Shown here: positions 6,716 to 13,285 of the stretch, piece after piece
Numbering within the stretch: position 1 is the stretch's first letter
Layout: the number at the start of each line of letters is the position of its first letter
Virus record (IMG/VR): IMGVR_UViG_3300021964_000626
Location: 1 to 21,923 of that record
Strand: one strand, 5' to 3'
DNA: 21,923 nucleotides
From: a virus
Position numbers and translations under genes: made by a program
Notes under the pieces: generated by a model
Databases searched by the model: none
The model's input: only the letters and a program-made list of their open reading frames with translations
What the model was told of the DNA's origin: nothing

Positions 6716-8142
6716 TATTTTTCCTTTGCAAGTAAATCTGCTATCTTAAGTAATGTTGCTTTATCTTTTTTTGAAATATTTTTAAGTTGCCTATCTAATG
6801 CAATCTTTCTGAGTGACTTACCATATTCTTTAGTAGACTCATTCTTGCTCAAGTAAGCTGCAATTGCCATGTCTCTAATCTTTTTATCTGATTTGCCTTT
6901 AAATTGTGGTGCATCTGACTTTCTAAAGTCATCGATATAATCTTGTTGACTTGCATTTTTATCTAAAACTTCTCTCAATCTTGGTTCTTTTCTATTATAG
7001 TTTTGTGATACGATTGATAGATTAGACTTGTCGTTATTCATAGGATTGTTATCCTTATGATGGACATCTTTACCCTTGATATCTTTAAAATTCTTTAGAC
7101 TTCTACGTGCTTCGTTTCTTTTCTGCCTTCTTTTGACTTGCTCTGGTTTAGAATGATAATTTGCATACTCTTTTTTGTAATCTCTCTCTTCCTCAACATC
7201 TTCTTTCTTATTTCTTTTATCATAGTCTTTGATAGATTTTCTTGCAATTTTCATCATTGCCTTTTGATGTGCTTTCTGTTGAGACTTAGTTTTTTCTCTC
7301 TGTCTGTCTGCAAATCTTTCTTCTATTTCTTCACCCATAGCGAGTGTTGATAATTGATTGATAATAATTTGTAGTGTGCTTGGACTCATTGCAGATAGAG
7401 TTGTAAGTTGGTCTTTTGTAAGACCTTTTATTTTGGATAGTTTTTGTTTAATTGCTTTCTTATCAAGTTTTGCTTCTGCTAACTCATCGCCCATTTTTAA
7501 GAATAGGGTTCCTTTCTGTTGCTTCTTATCTGATACAGTCATTCCGACCATTCTAGCAAATTGATTGATAAGACTCACACCATCACCTGGTCTTCTGCTA
7601 TACATGTCTTGCATTTTCTTTTGAACTTCCTTTGCAATTGTTTTGATGACTTGATGAGCAGGTGCTACAAGTTTACCTTCTTCTAACTCTTCATCTATTT
7701 GCTCTGATTGAGAAAGTTCTGACATGAGATAGTCATGACATACGTCTAAGTAATCGTCTGCTTTTGTAAGTTTGCTATTCCACCATGCTGGATAATCACC
7801 GTCTTCTTTGACAACTCTCTTAAGATTGTTTGCGTTTCTAACGATGTTTTCTAATGAATTTTGTGCCATATCACCATCATAGTTTTCACCAAACATTTGT
7901 TTGAATTTCTTTGTATGTTGAGAAGGTCTGGTCTTTGCACCAGCATCACCTGGTGCTGGTTTGTATGCCGCAGGATTATCATCGTCCATTTTGGCACCCT
8001 TTTTAAAGTGTCTGTCTCGTGCTTCTTTTGATTTTTTACTTACACCTGAGAAGTATTTTGAAGGTTGAGTTCCTTCACGGTCTTTGATATCTTTATCTTG
8101 TGCGACCTTTTTAGTTTCTAATATTTTCTGTAATAAGTCCAT
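6715..8142 (-). CDS. Probable virion protein with embedded HNH endonuclease motif (475 aa)
   Basis: A large basic, mostly helical protein. The N-terminal region has a short helix MDLLQKILE|T (I-x-E type motif), then a Lys/Arg-rich segment with RDRHFKKGAKMDDDNPAAYK and KHTKKF-type repeats known from marine T4-like structural proteins. Around 115-145 is YPAWWNSKLTKADDYLDV; around 150-156 ELEE|G is another possible processing site. At about 320-390 a HNH-type module is visible: a basic helix, then DVHHKDNNPMNNDKSNLSIV, with the H361-H362 pair and Asn369/370 and Asn374 fitting the HH-N-N core, followed by NYNRKEPR. The C-terminus is helical. The late-type box CATAAATA at 8148-8155 lies 5 nt before the ATG. 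Inference: a virion nuclease perhaps injected or acting in packaging; alternatively a homing-type HNH insertion. Confidence 0.78.
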   Translation of the reverse strand: MDLLQKILETKKVAQDKDIKDREGTQPSKYFSGVSKKSKEARDRHFKKGAKMDDDNPAAYKPAPGDAGAKTRPSQHTKKFKQMFGENYDGDMAQNSLENIVRNANNLKRVVKEDGDYPAWWNSKLTKADDYLDVCHDYLMSELSQSEQIDEELEEGKLVAPAHQVIKTIAKEVQKKMQDMYSRRPGDGVSLINQFARMVGMTVSDKKQQKGTLFLKMGDELAEAKLDKKAIKQKLSKIKGLTKDQLTTLSAMSPSTLQIIINQLSTLAMGEEIEERFADRQREKTKSQQKAHQKAMMKIARKSIKDYDKRNKKEDVEEERDYKKEYANYHSKPEQVKRRQKRNEARRSLKNFKDIKGKDVHHKDNNPMNNDKSNLSIVSQNYNRKEPRLREVLDKNASQQDYIDDFRKSDAPQFKGKSDKKIRDMAIAAYLSKNESTKEYGKSLRKIALDRQLKNISKKDKATLLKIADLLAKEK

Positions 8143-8147
8143 GATAC

Positions 8148-8155
8148 TATTTATG
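8148..8155 (-). promoter_or_regulatory. T4-late-type promoter box CATAAATA before the HNH-containing gene
   Basis: CATAAATA on the minus strand, with 5 nt (GTATC) to the ATG at 8142. The T4 late promoter is TATAAATA, and marine T4-like phages also use CATAAATA. The TAA inside the box is the stop codon of the nucleotidyltransferase-kinase gene. Initiation a few bases downstream of the box would make an mRNA that begins at or next to the ATG, and no Shine-Dalgarno sequence is present. Confidence 0.65.
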
Positions 8156-9395
8156 ATTTTTTACTTAGTAACTCTTGCTCTTTCCATTTAGTGGCAAGTT
8201 TGTTACCAGGAAATGCTGAAGACCATGTGAGTAGTTTACTATAGATTTTAGTTGCTTTGGTTTCAAGTGACTTTAAATCATCGTCATTTTTTACTTCGAC
8301 AAAATCTTTACCGAATATCTTTTTAAGATTTTTTGCATTTTCTTGTGCTTTTTCCCAATCTTTTTGCACAATGTTATGTGGTAATTTTCTTGCTCTCTTG
8401 TTATTTCTGTTTAATGCATTTTGTAAACTTGCATTGACAAATATCATTTTTGACTCATATCCTATCTTATCTAACATATCTTTATACAATTTAACTTTTT
8501 TAAGGTCTGCACTTGTGGTATCGAATATTAAACCAAGTCTACCATCTATATAAATGTCCATATTTTTTGCAGTAATCTTTTTTGCTTTTGCTCGAATTGG
8601 GTCAATTATTGAAAAATCTGCACCTCTTAAGTCAAGTGTAAGTCCTGCTTTTTTCAATCCGTTTTCAAATGCTTTATCTGTATTAACTAATTTTAGTCCT
8701 AATGCTTTCAAAGATAGTTTGTCTACAACAGTTGATTTACCACTTCCTGGACCACCTGAAAGGAATACTGCTTTGAAAATACCAGGGTCATATACACCTT
8801 CAGTGATTAAGTCTTCAATCATGTAATTAGGCAAAGTTTCTTCAACTATTCCCATGCCTTTTTTAACTGCTTTGAATAGTTTAAGTTTGTCTGCATTGCT
8901 TCGAGAAGGCACACCTTCTTTAAAATTATCATAATCATTCTTCTCTGCATATGCTCTCATCTTAGATGCTGACATTCCTGAAACGTCATCAGAATCTGGG
9001 TCACGTTCTCCTGCAGAGATTACATTAATCTCTTTGAAGTCATAAAATCCATGTCTTGCTTTTACACCATTATATTTCTTTAATAGATTATCAAACTCTC
9101 TGACTCTATCTGAGCCAACCATCATGTTAACCTTTTCGTAACCTTGATTTTGTAATTCGTTTGCGATATCGAATACTGTTCTTGCACTGACATCAGGCAC
9201 ACCAACTTTTTTACCAAAGAACTTTCTAAGAAATGATATCTTTTGTTTGTGATTAAGTGGATTCTTTAACTTATCGTTAGAATGTGATGTGAATAGAAGT
9301 TTATCTCCACTTAATTTTGCGAGTTTGTTAACAAGTAACTGATGACCTGTTGTAGGTGGATTAAATCTTCCAAATGTAAAACTTGCTTCTTTCAT
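8151..9395 (-). CDS. Bifunctional nucleotidyltransferase / P-loop kinase (PNK- or NadR-like fusion, 414 aa)
   Basis: Two domains. Residues 1-160: nucleotidyltransferase of the HxGH superfamily with FGRFNPPTTGH at 8-18 (T-x-G-H variant), MVGSDR near 92-97 and SGMSASKMR near 139-147, corresponding to the ISxTxIR-type motif. Residues 205-370: P-loop kinase with GGPGSGKST at 214-222, VNTD at 237-240, LIFDTTSAD near 289-297 and RNNKRARKLP at 330-339. These match the Walker A, acid, 'DTN' and lid positions of T4 polynucleotide kinase. ATG 9395 is chosen over a TTG four codons upstream because it sits in a TAATG overlap with the ligase-like gene. Known: NadR joins an NMN adenylyltransferase of this type to a ribosylnicotinamide kinase; T4 Pnk phosphorylates 5' ends. 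Which activity applies here is not decided by sequence, but the ligase and 3' phosphatase nearby favour end repair. Confidence 0.85.
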   Translation of the reverse strand: MKEASFTFGRFNPPTTGHQLLVNKLAKLSGDKLLFTSHSNDKLKNPLNHKQKISFLRKFFGKKVGVPDVSARTVFDIANELQNQGYEKVNMMVGSDRVREFDNLLKKYNGVKARHGFYDFKEINVISAGERDPDSDDVSGMSASKMRAYAEKNDYDNFKEGVPSRSNADKLKLFKAVKKGMGIVEETLPNYMIEDLITEGVYDPGIFKAVFLSGGPGSGKSTVVDKLSLKALGLKLVNTDKAFENGLKKAGLTLDLRGADFSIIDPIRAKAKKITAKNMDIYIDGRLGLIFDTTSADLKKVKLYKDMLDKIGYESKMIFVNASLQNALNRNNKRARKLPHNIVQKDWEKAQENAKNLKKIFGKDFVEVKNDDDLKSLETKATKIYSKLLTWSSAFPGNKLATKWKEQELLSKKS

Positions 9396-10594
9396 TATTT
9401 GTCCCAATCTTTGGCAACTGTAAAGTTATTTAAACTGAACTCCATTCTGTCTACTAATTTCACTGCTTTACCTTCTTTATCAATTGCTACATAACCCTCT
9501 GGGTTCACTGTTTTGAATCCTGTATCTGTTTTTTGGAATGTACCAATACTTTTAACTCTGTTTAATGAATCAACAATTATCTTTTTAGATTCTATCAGTC
9601 CTCTTTGAAAAATTGTCAATGCATCGATTGTTGTTTTAAGACTTCTCAACTCTCTGAGTGTTTGCTCTTTGATTTCTGTCTTAAGTTGTTTGTGTTTATC
9701 TGTCTTTAACTTTGCAATTACTTTCTCGTCAAAGTATTTATCGACATGATTTAGGTAGTCTTTGTACGATGGGTCGAATGTGCCTGACCTAATCTTTGTA
9801 TTTGCATATGTTTTATAAGTGGCACCTGCCGCCTTTGTTTGTAGCATCTTATTGATATCATTGAATGTTTGTAAATTCTTTTTAGTAATCTTTCTAAATG
9901 TTTTACCAACTACCGATAATGCTCTCGATAATTTAACTGCCTCTTTTGCAGTCATTTTTCCTGTACCAGATACATCTTTGTATGATGCATCGTCTACCCA
10001 TACTTCTGAACTATTGCCTAGTGATGATGTATCAACTCCAAACTTTGCTGACATATCTTGTAATGTACTACCTGAATACGATGTATGAAATACTATGCCT
10101 AGTTTTGCATTCTCTATCTGATTGCCTAGTTGTGAACCTTTGAGTGCGGCATACGTAATTGTGTTTGGGGTAAAGGTAACGTAATCTTCCCCACTAATCT
10201 TCTTGTCTTTTTTATCTGAATCAGTGAACATCAAATCACCTTGAATGATGCCTGAATAGTTTAACTTAGATAGATATTTGAATGATTCGACAAACTTATC
10301 CTGTAAATCACCAGATAAATCGTCTTTGATTTCTTGTTCTGTTGTATAGAATTTTGGCTCTTTATTGAATAAAGATTTCTTTGCGATGATAAATTGATTC
10401 GTTTCTGGGTGTTTGCCAACAAATAAAGCAGGAGCACCGTCCCATTTTACAGTCATGTTGACACTTTTAGATACATTGCCTTTGAGCATATCTCTCAGTG
10501 ACCTGAGAAAGTTTATAGATGCACGTCCACCATCAATACCATTGTTGATGATTTCGTCTTCTAAATGTTCTAAATGTAGATTTTTAACTGCCAT
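9395..10594 (-). CDS. Ligase-like covalent nucleotidyltransferase (RNA/DNA ligase superfamily, 399 aa)
   Basis: Motifs occur in the order of covalent nucleotidyltransferases. Motif I is K50-W-D-G-A-P, where the Lys would carry the AMP. A motif III-like IIQGDLMF lies at 116-123. A IIIa-like LGIVFHTSYSG lies at 165-175. Motif IV is EGYV at 366-369 and motif V is KAVKLVDR at 376-383. The stretch between IIIa and IV (about 190 residues, mostly helical and basic) is much longer than in compact RNA ligases and looks like an inserted domain. Motif III has GDL in place of the usual GEL. Inferred activity: sealing or adenylating RNA or DNA ends, in the same operon as a 3' phosphatase and a kinase. The ATG at 10594 follows a sigma70-like promoter by 8 nt with no ribosome-binding site. 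mRNA-capping enzymes share the fold and are a less likely alternative. Confidence 0.8.
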   Translation of the reverse strand: MAVKNLHLEHLEDEIINNGIDGGRASINFLRSLRDMLKGNVSKSVNMTVKWDGAPALFVGKHPETNQFIIAKKSLFNKEPKFYTTEQEIKDDLSGDLQDKFVESFKYLSKLNYSGIIQGDLMFTDSDKKDKKISGEDYVTFTPNTITYAALKGSQLGNQIENAKLGIVFHTSYSGSTLQDMSAKFGVDTSSLGNSSEVWVDDASYKDVSGTGKMTAKEAVKLSRALSVVGKTFRKITKKNLQTFNDINKMLQTKAAGATYKTYANTKIRSGTFDPSYKDYLNHVDKYFDEKVIAKLKTDKHKQLKTEIKEQTLRELRSLKTTIDALTIFQRGLIESKKIIVDSLNRVKSIGTFQKTDTGFKTVNPEGYVAIDKEGKAVKLVDRMEFSLNNFTVAKDWDK

Positions 10595-10602
10595 AGTACT
10601 GT

Positions 10603-10631
10603 ATTATAACATTTCCAAAATGAAATGTAAA
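10603..10631 (-). promoter_or_regulatory. Sigma70-like promoter with palindromic spacer before the ligase-like gene
   Basis: On the minus strand: TTTACA (10626-10631), 17-nt spacer, TATAAT (10603-10608), then 8 nt to the ATG. A perfect inverted repeat ACATTTC-N6-GAAATGT (10609-10628) fills the spacer and overlaps the -35 box, so it could be an operator or bind a regulator. With initiation about 7 nt after the -10 the mRNA would be leaderless or nearly so. Confidence 0.7.
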
Positions 10632-10640
10632 GCTCAGTAC

Positions 10641-10648
10641 TATTTATG
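10641..10648 (-). promoter_or_regulatory. T4-late-type promoter box CATAAATA upstream of the ligase-like gene
   Basis: CATAAATA on the minus strand, 46 nt before the ATG at 10594 and upstream of the sigma70-like promoter. The preceding bases AAAAAT and following GTA are also shared with the box at 8148-8155. If real, the ligase and kinase genes would have both an early and a late start site. Unlike the other three boxes it does not overlap a stop codon. Confidence 0.5.
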
Positions 10649-10661
10649 ATTTTTAAAAGAC

Positions 10662-11117
10662 TTATTCTGAAGGTTCAGATGAATCAGATTCTGCGGCAAT
10701 CATTAAGTCACATTGTGCAATCTCGTCTACCATTTTTTGAATCATTTCTGCTTTAGTTTTTGCTACACCATCAGATGTAAAGTTTTCATTTACAAAATCT
10801 TGCCAGAGAGAGTGAACATGATTTTCGACTGAATTACCATTTGAACCATCTAAAGATGAGTTATTAGACCTCCAATCTGCCCAAAATGCTGATGCACCAC
10901 CTGTTCCTGTCCATGAGTGAGTGTGATTTAGATTAGGAGTTACGGTATCGTCTGTTACGTTAACTTCGAGTGTCAATGTATCAGAAGTATCTTCTAAACA
11001 TCTTTTATAAAAGTCTGCAATATCCTTTCTTTCTGTAAGAGAATATGTTAGTAACTCTGAACCATCTATTGTTTGAACTGTTCCAGAAGGAAAATCTGCT
11101 ATGTTATTAAAAGGCAT
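10662..11117 (-). CDS. Hypothetical protein between repair-type genes (151 aa)
   Basis: I do not recognise this family. The protein has an N-terminal MPFNNIADFPSGTVQTIDGS, a helical LTERKDIADFYKRCLED, a beta part (TLTLEVNVTDDTVTP) and a His/Trp-rich central stretch (LNHTHSWTG, FWADWRSNN, ENHVHSLWQDF). The C-terminal half is helical (TKAEMIQKMVDEIAQCDLMI) with a Ser/Glu-rich end. The repeated H-x-H elements (HTH, HVH) might bind metal, but no known motif is complete. The ATG at 11117 has a CGGAG ribosome-binding site 5 nt upstream. It lies in the same direction between the phosphatase/57-residue pair and the ligase-like gene. A structural protein is also possible. Confidence 0.72.
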   Translation of the reverse strand: MPFNNIADFPSGTVQTIDGSELLTYSLTERKDIADFYKRCLEDTSDTLTLEVNVTDDTVTPNLNHTHSWTGTGGASAFWADWRSNNSSLDGSNGNSVENHVHSLWQDFVNENFTSDGVAKTKAEMIQKMVDEIAQCDLMIAAESDSSEPSE

Positions 11118-11147
11118 AAAAACTCCGTTATAATTTTATACTATTAT

Positions 11148-11321
11148 TTAGTTTTTTGCTAACGTGTGACCTGATATTTTTGTTTCTATTCTGTAAATTT
11201 TTAATTTTAGATTGAGTGCGAGTTTTTCGTCCTTTTCTTTTTTGGCAACTCTTAACTCTCTTTTAAGTCTGACCTTCTCTGTAAGAAGGTCGATAACTTC
11301 GTTTGGTTTCAATGCTTTCAT
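11148..11321 (-). CDS. Small basic helical protein (57 aa)
   Basis: Starts at ATG 11321, which overlaps the stop of the phosphatase gene in TAATG. A longer in-frame start upstream would run back into the phosphatase gene and is not needed. The protein reads MKALKPNEVIDLLTEKVRLK and continues with Lys/Arg/Glu-rich heptad-like helix (KRELRVAKKEKDEKLALNL), so it may form a short coiled coil, and it ends GHTLAKN. No catalytic motif. Coupling to the phosphatase suggests a partner or accessory subunit, but this is inference from position only. Confidence 0.65.
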   Translation of the reverse strand: MKALKPNEVIDLLTEKVRLKRELRVAKKEKDEKLALNLKLKIYRIETKISGHTLAKN

Positions 11322-11764
11322 TAGAAGTCGCCCTCTGCAACTTGAACACATGTAGTTCCTCTGTTTCTCCACATGTCAACAACTTTGTTTCTGTCATCGA
11401 AGACAACATCAATCTTACCACCAAGTTCTTCAAACTTGTCTGCAAGTTCTGATTTGAATTCTGCATCGCATCTGAAATCGCCATTAGGTCTAAGAAAGAC
11501 TCCTTTATGACCATCACCAATCCATTCTGAAATCTGTTTCTCAGTAACTTCTCTTTCTGATTCGTTTCTTGCAGAAAAGAATGCAACGTCATCACCTTGC
11601 TTAATGAATCTTTTTGCGATATCACAAACCCATTGAACAGGAGTGTCGTTTACTGTTTCTTTTCTGAACATAGACCAATCTTTACTATCGCCGGACACAA
11701 AATGTCTTCTATGTTCGACATCTGCGATTGTTCCGTCTACATCAAAAATTATTGTCTTTTTCAT
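11321..11764 (-). CDS. Stand-alone polynucleotide 3'-phosphatase (PseT C-terminal-like HAD, 147 aa)
   Basis: HAD-superfamily motifs are complete: motif I D8-V-D10-G-T; motif II Ser64 in FFSARNE; motif III Lys104 in AEFKSELADKF; motif IV D123-D124 in VVFDDRNKVV. The ending MWRNRG..CVQVAEGDF is nearly the same as the end of the T4 polynucleotide kinase 3'-phosphatase domain (MWRRIG..CWQVASGDF), as I remember it. This marks it as a PseT-type phosphatase that removes 3'-phosphate or 2',3'-cyclic phosphate from RNA or DNA ends. The 5'-kinase half of T4 PseT is absent here; a kinase domain lies three genes downstream. The ATG at 11764 is 6 nt after a TATAAT box with no ribosome-binding site. A free nucleotide phosphatase of the same fold is a less likely alternative. 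Confidence 0.88.
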   Translation of the reverse strand: MKKTIIFDVDGTIADVEHRRHFVSGDSKDWSMFRKETVNDTPVQWVCDIAKRFIKQGDDVAFFSARNESEREVTEKQISEWIGDGHKGVFLRPNGDFRCDAEFKSELADKFEELGGKIDVVFDDRNKVVDMWRNRGTTCVQVAEGDF

Positions 11765-11770
11765 ACTATT

Positions 11771-11800
11771 ATTATACTAAAAAATGGCTGTTTCTGTCAA
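11771..11800 (-). promoter_or_regulatory. Consensus sigma70-like promoter before the 3'-phosphatase gene
   Basis: On the minus strand: TTGACA (11795-11800), 18-nt spacer, TATAAT (11771-11776). Both hexamers match the bacterial consensus fully. The ATG at 11764 is only 6 nt after the -10 box, so transcription should begin at or beside the start codon and give a leaderless mRNA. The sequence CTTGACAGAA is shared with the lipoprotein promoter at 13256-13285. Confidence 0.82.
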
Positions 11801-11802
11801 GC

Positions 11803-13227
11803 TCATTCTAGATATTCTAAACATATTTGATATGCTTCTGTTCCAGTGTAAGTTTGTGAATTGCTTCTACATTCCTGTGTGGTTGTTGTTATGCTAAACA
11901 CCCATTCATCATTATAAAGTCTTTGATAATCACCACTATAGAGATAAGTGGTATTATAATCTACGTACTGCATTGTAGTTTCAAACGAAACTAAATCATC
12001 ATAGATGTTTTGAAAGGTCGTTGTATCTCTAAACTCAAAGAGATTCTCTAAGTCATGGTCAAAGTTATAATTAGTTTCATTTGTAAAAAAGATATCAAAC
12101 CTTTGTGTTGCTGAGAAGTTACTATAAAATCTGCCTACATCACCTTCAGTGTATGCTTTTCTACCTTCACCTAAAAATACAACCATATAAGAAATACTAT
12201 TGTCTTCAGTAACCTGTTCTATTGTAACTGGCATACCTTCTACAATATTATCCTTTGAAAGATACGTTATCGATGTTTGAAAGTTTGCATATGTCTGAAT
12301 GTTTTCAAAAGTTGCAGTGTATAAATCACCGTTACTATCTATTAGATTACCGTTTGTATCTACTACTAAATCTTGGACTCTGAATATCTCTTCTCTAATA
12401 AAATTATCTGTTTCTGTTTGTCTGTCAACACCGATAACATTGATTGCAAGACTATCAAACTGAGTGTTTGTCATAATATAGTCTACGATACCAGCATCTA
12501 TCTGTATTCTGAGTGTCGTATTGTATTGATTTTCTATCGTTGCTAATACATCAAAACCTGTTTGCATGAAATCAACAAGTCTTTCTGCAATTGCTTGTTT
12601 TGTTGCATCACCTGACTCAATGTAGTCTTCATAGAAATAAGTTATATTAACATTAAATTTGTTTTGAAGTTCACCTATGAGACTATTGAATCTGAACTTC
12701 ACGTCTTCTTCAACTACTTCTCCTTGTTGACCACAACCTTCACTTACGGTCATTTCTGGAGTTGCTATATCATTTAAATACGATGCAATGATTGTCGTAA
12801 ATGGTGTGACATTTGCACTTCTATCATCAAAAGGAATGAAATACAGGTCGTATGCTTCTTCTACATAACCTCTGTCTTCATCGTAAGCACCGACAGGTAC
12901 TTCTGCAATTTTAGGTCGATTATAAAAACAACTTGCATCATAGGTTTCTATATCAGAGAACTGACTAGTCTCCCAATAATAAGTGTTTGTTTCATTGTCA
13001 TACAATGCACTAGGTTCTTCTGCATCTTGAATGAAGTTGTAGTTCATATCTACAAATACATTTGCACCTGAAATGTAACCATCAATAACTTTTGTGTTAC
13101 CGATTGTCGTACTAGTTTGAGGTGGTGGTGTTGATGAGTTGAACTCTAAATTACCAAGACTTGCACCTGAACTTCCGCCACATGATGTAAGTAGAATCGT
13201 AAATGTTGTTATTAAAAAATATCTCAT
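11803..13227 (-). CDS. Phage-encoded lipoprotein (474 aa)
   Basis: The N-terminus MRYFLITTFTILLTSC is a short signal peptide with one Arg, a hydrophobic core and the lipobox L13-T-S-C16, followed by GGSSG. This predicts export, lipid attachment at Cys16 and anchoring in the host envelope. Next comes a short Ser/Pro linker and VIDGYISGANVFVDMNYNFI followed by D-A-E-E-P-S, a segment type common in bacterial surface lipoproteins. The remaining about 350 residues are acidic and Tyr/Phe/Asn-rich with a mixed strand/helix pattern and few Cys; I see no enzyme motif. It has its own full-consensus promoter and a GGAGA ribosome-binding site. Known: phage lipoproteins can block superinfection by masking receptors or inhibiting DNA entry. 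That role is inference here; acquisition from a bacterial host is plausible. Confidence 0.82.
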   Translation of the reverse strand: MRYFLITTFTILLTSCGGSSGASLGNLEFNSSTPPPQTSTTIGNTKVIDGYISGANVFVDMNYNFIQDAEEPSALYDNETNTYYWETSQFSDIETYDASCFYNRPKIAEVPVGAYDEDRGYVEEAYDLYFIPFDDRSANVTPFTTIIASYLNDIATPEMTVSEGCGQQGEVVEEDVKFRFNSLIGELQNKFNVNITYFYEDYIESGDATKQAIAERLVDFMQTGFDVLATIENQYNTTLRIQIDAGIVDYIMTNTQFDSLAINVIGVDRQTETDNFIREEIFRVQDLVVDTNGNLIDSNGDLYTATFENIQTYANFQTSITYLSKDNIVEGMPVTIEQVTEDNSISYMVVFLGEGRKAYTEGDVGRFYSNFSATQRFDIFFTNETNYNFDHDLENLFEFRDTTTFQNIYDDLVSFETTMQYVDYNTTYLYSGDYQRLYNDEWVFSITTTTQECRSNSQTYTGTEAYQICLEYLE

Positions 13228-13255
13228 ATAGTCTCCATAAAATAATCTCGACTAT

Positions 13256-13285
13256 ATTATACCAAATAAACTTGTGTTCTGTCAA
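13256..13285 (-). promoter_or_regulatory. Consensus sigma70-like promoter before the lipoprotein gene
   Basis: On the minus strand: TTGACA (13280-13285), 18-nt spacer, TATAAT (13256-13261), both perfect. The TGA in TTGACA is also the stop codon of the glycosyltransferase gene. The ATG at 13227 is 28 nt downstream of the -10 box and preceded by GGAGAC, so this mRNA has a normal short leader. Full consensus boxes predict use by the unmodified host polymerase, i.e. early expression. Confidence 0.85.

Noticed and set aside
9396-9407. TTG start four codons upstream for the nucleotidyltransferase-kinase
   Set aside because: The ATG at 9395 is in a TAATG overlap like seven other borders here, so it is the better start.
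11263-11625. Second minus-strand frame overlapping the 3' phosphatase gene
   Set aside because: It overlaps a gene with complete HAD motifs and has no domain pattern of its own.
10595-13281. Intrinsic terminators in the intergenic gaps
   Set aside because: The only stem in these gaps (10609-10628) is AT-rich, lacks a following T run and sits inside a promoter; no GC-rich hairpin with T tract was seen.
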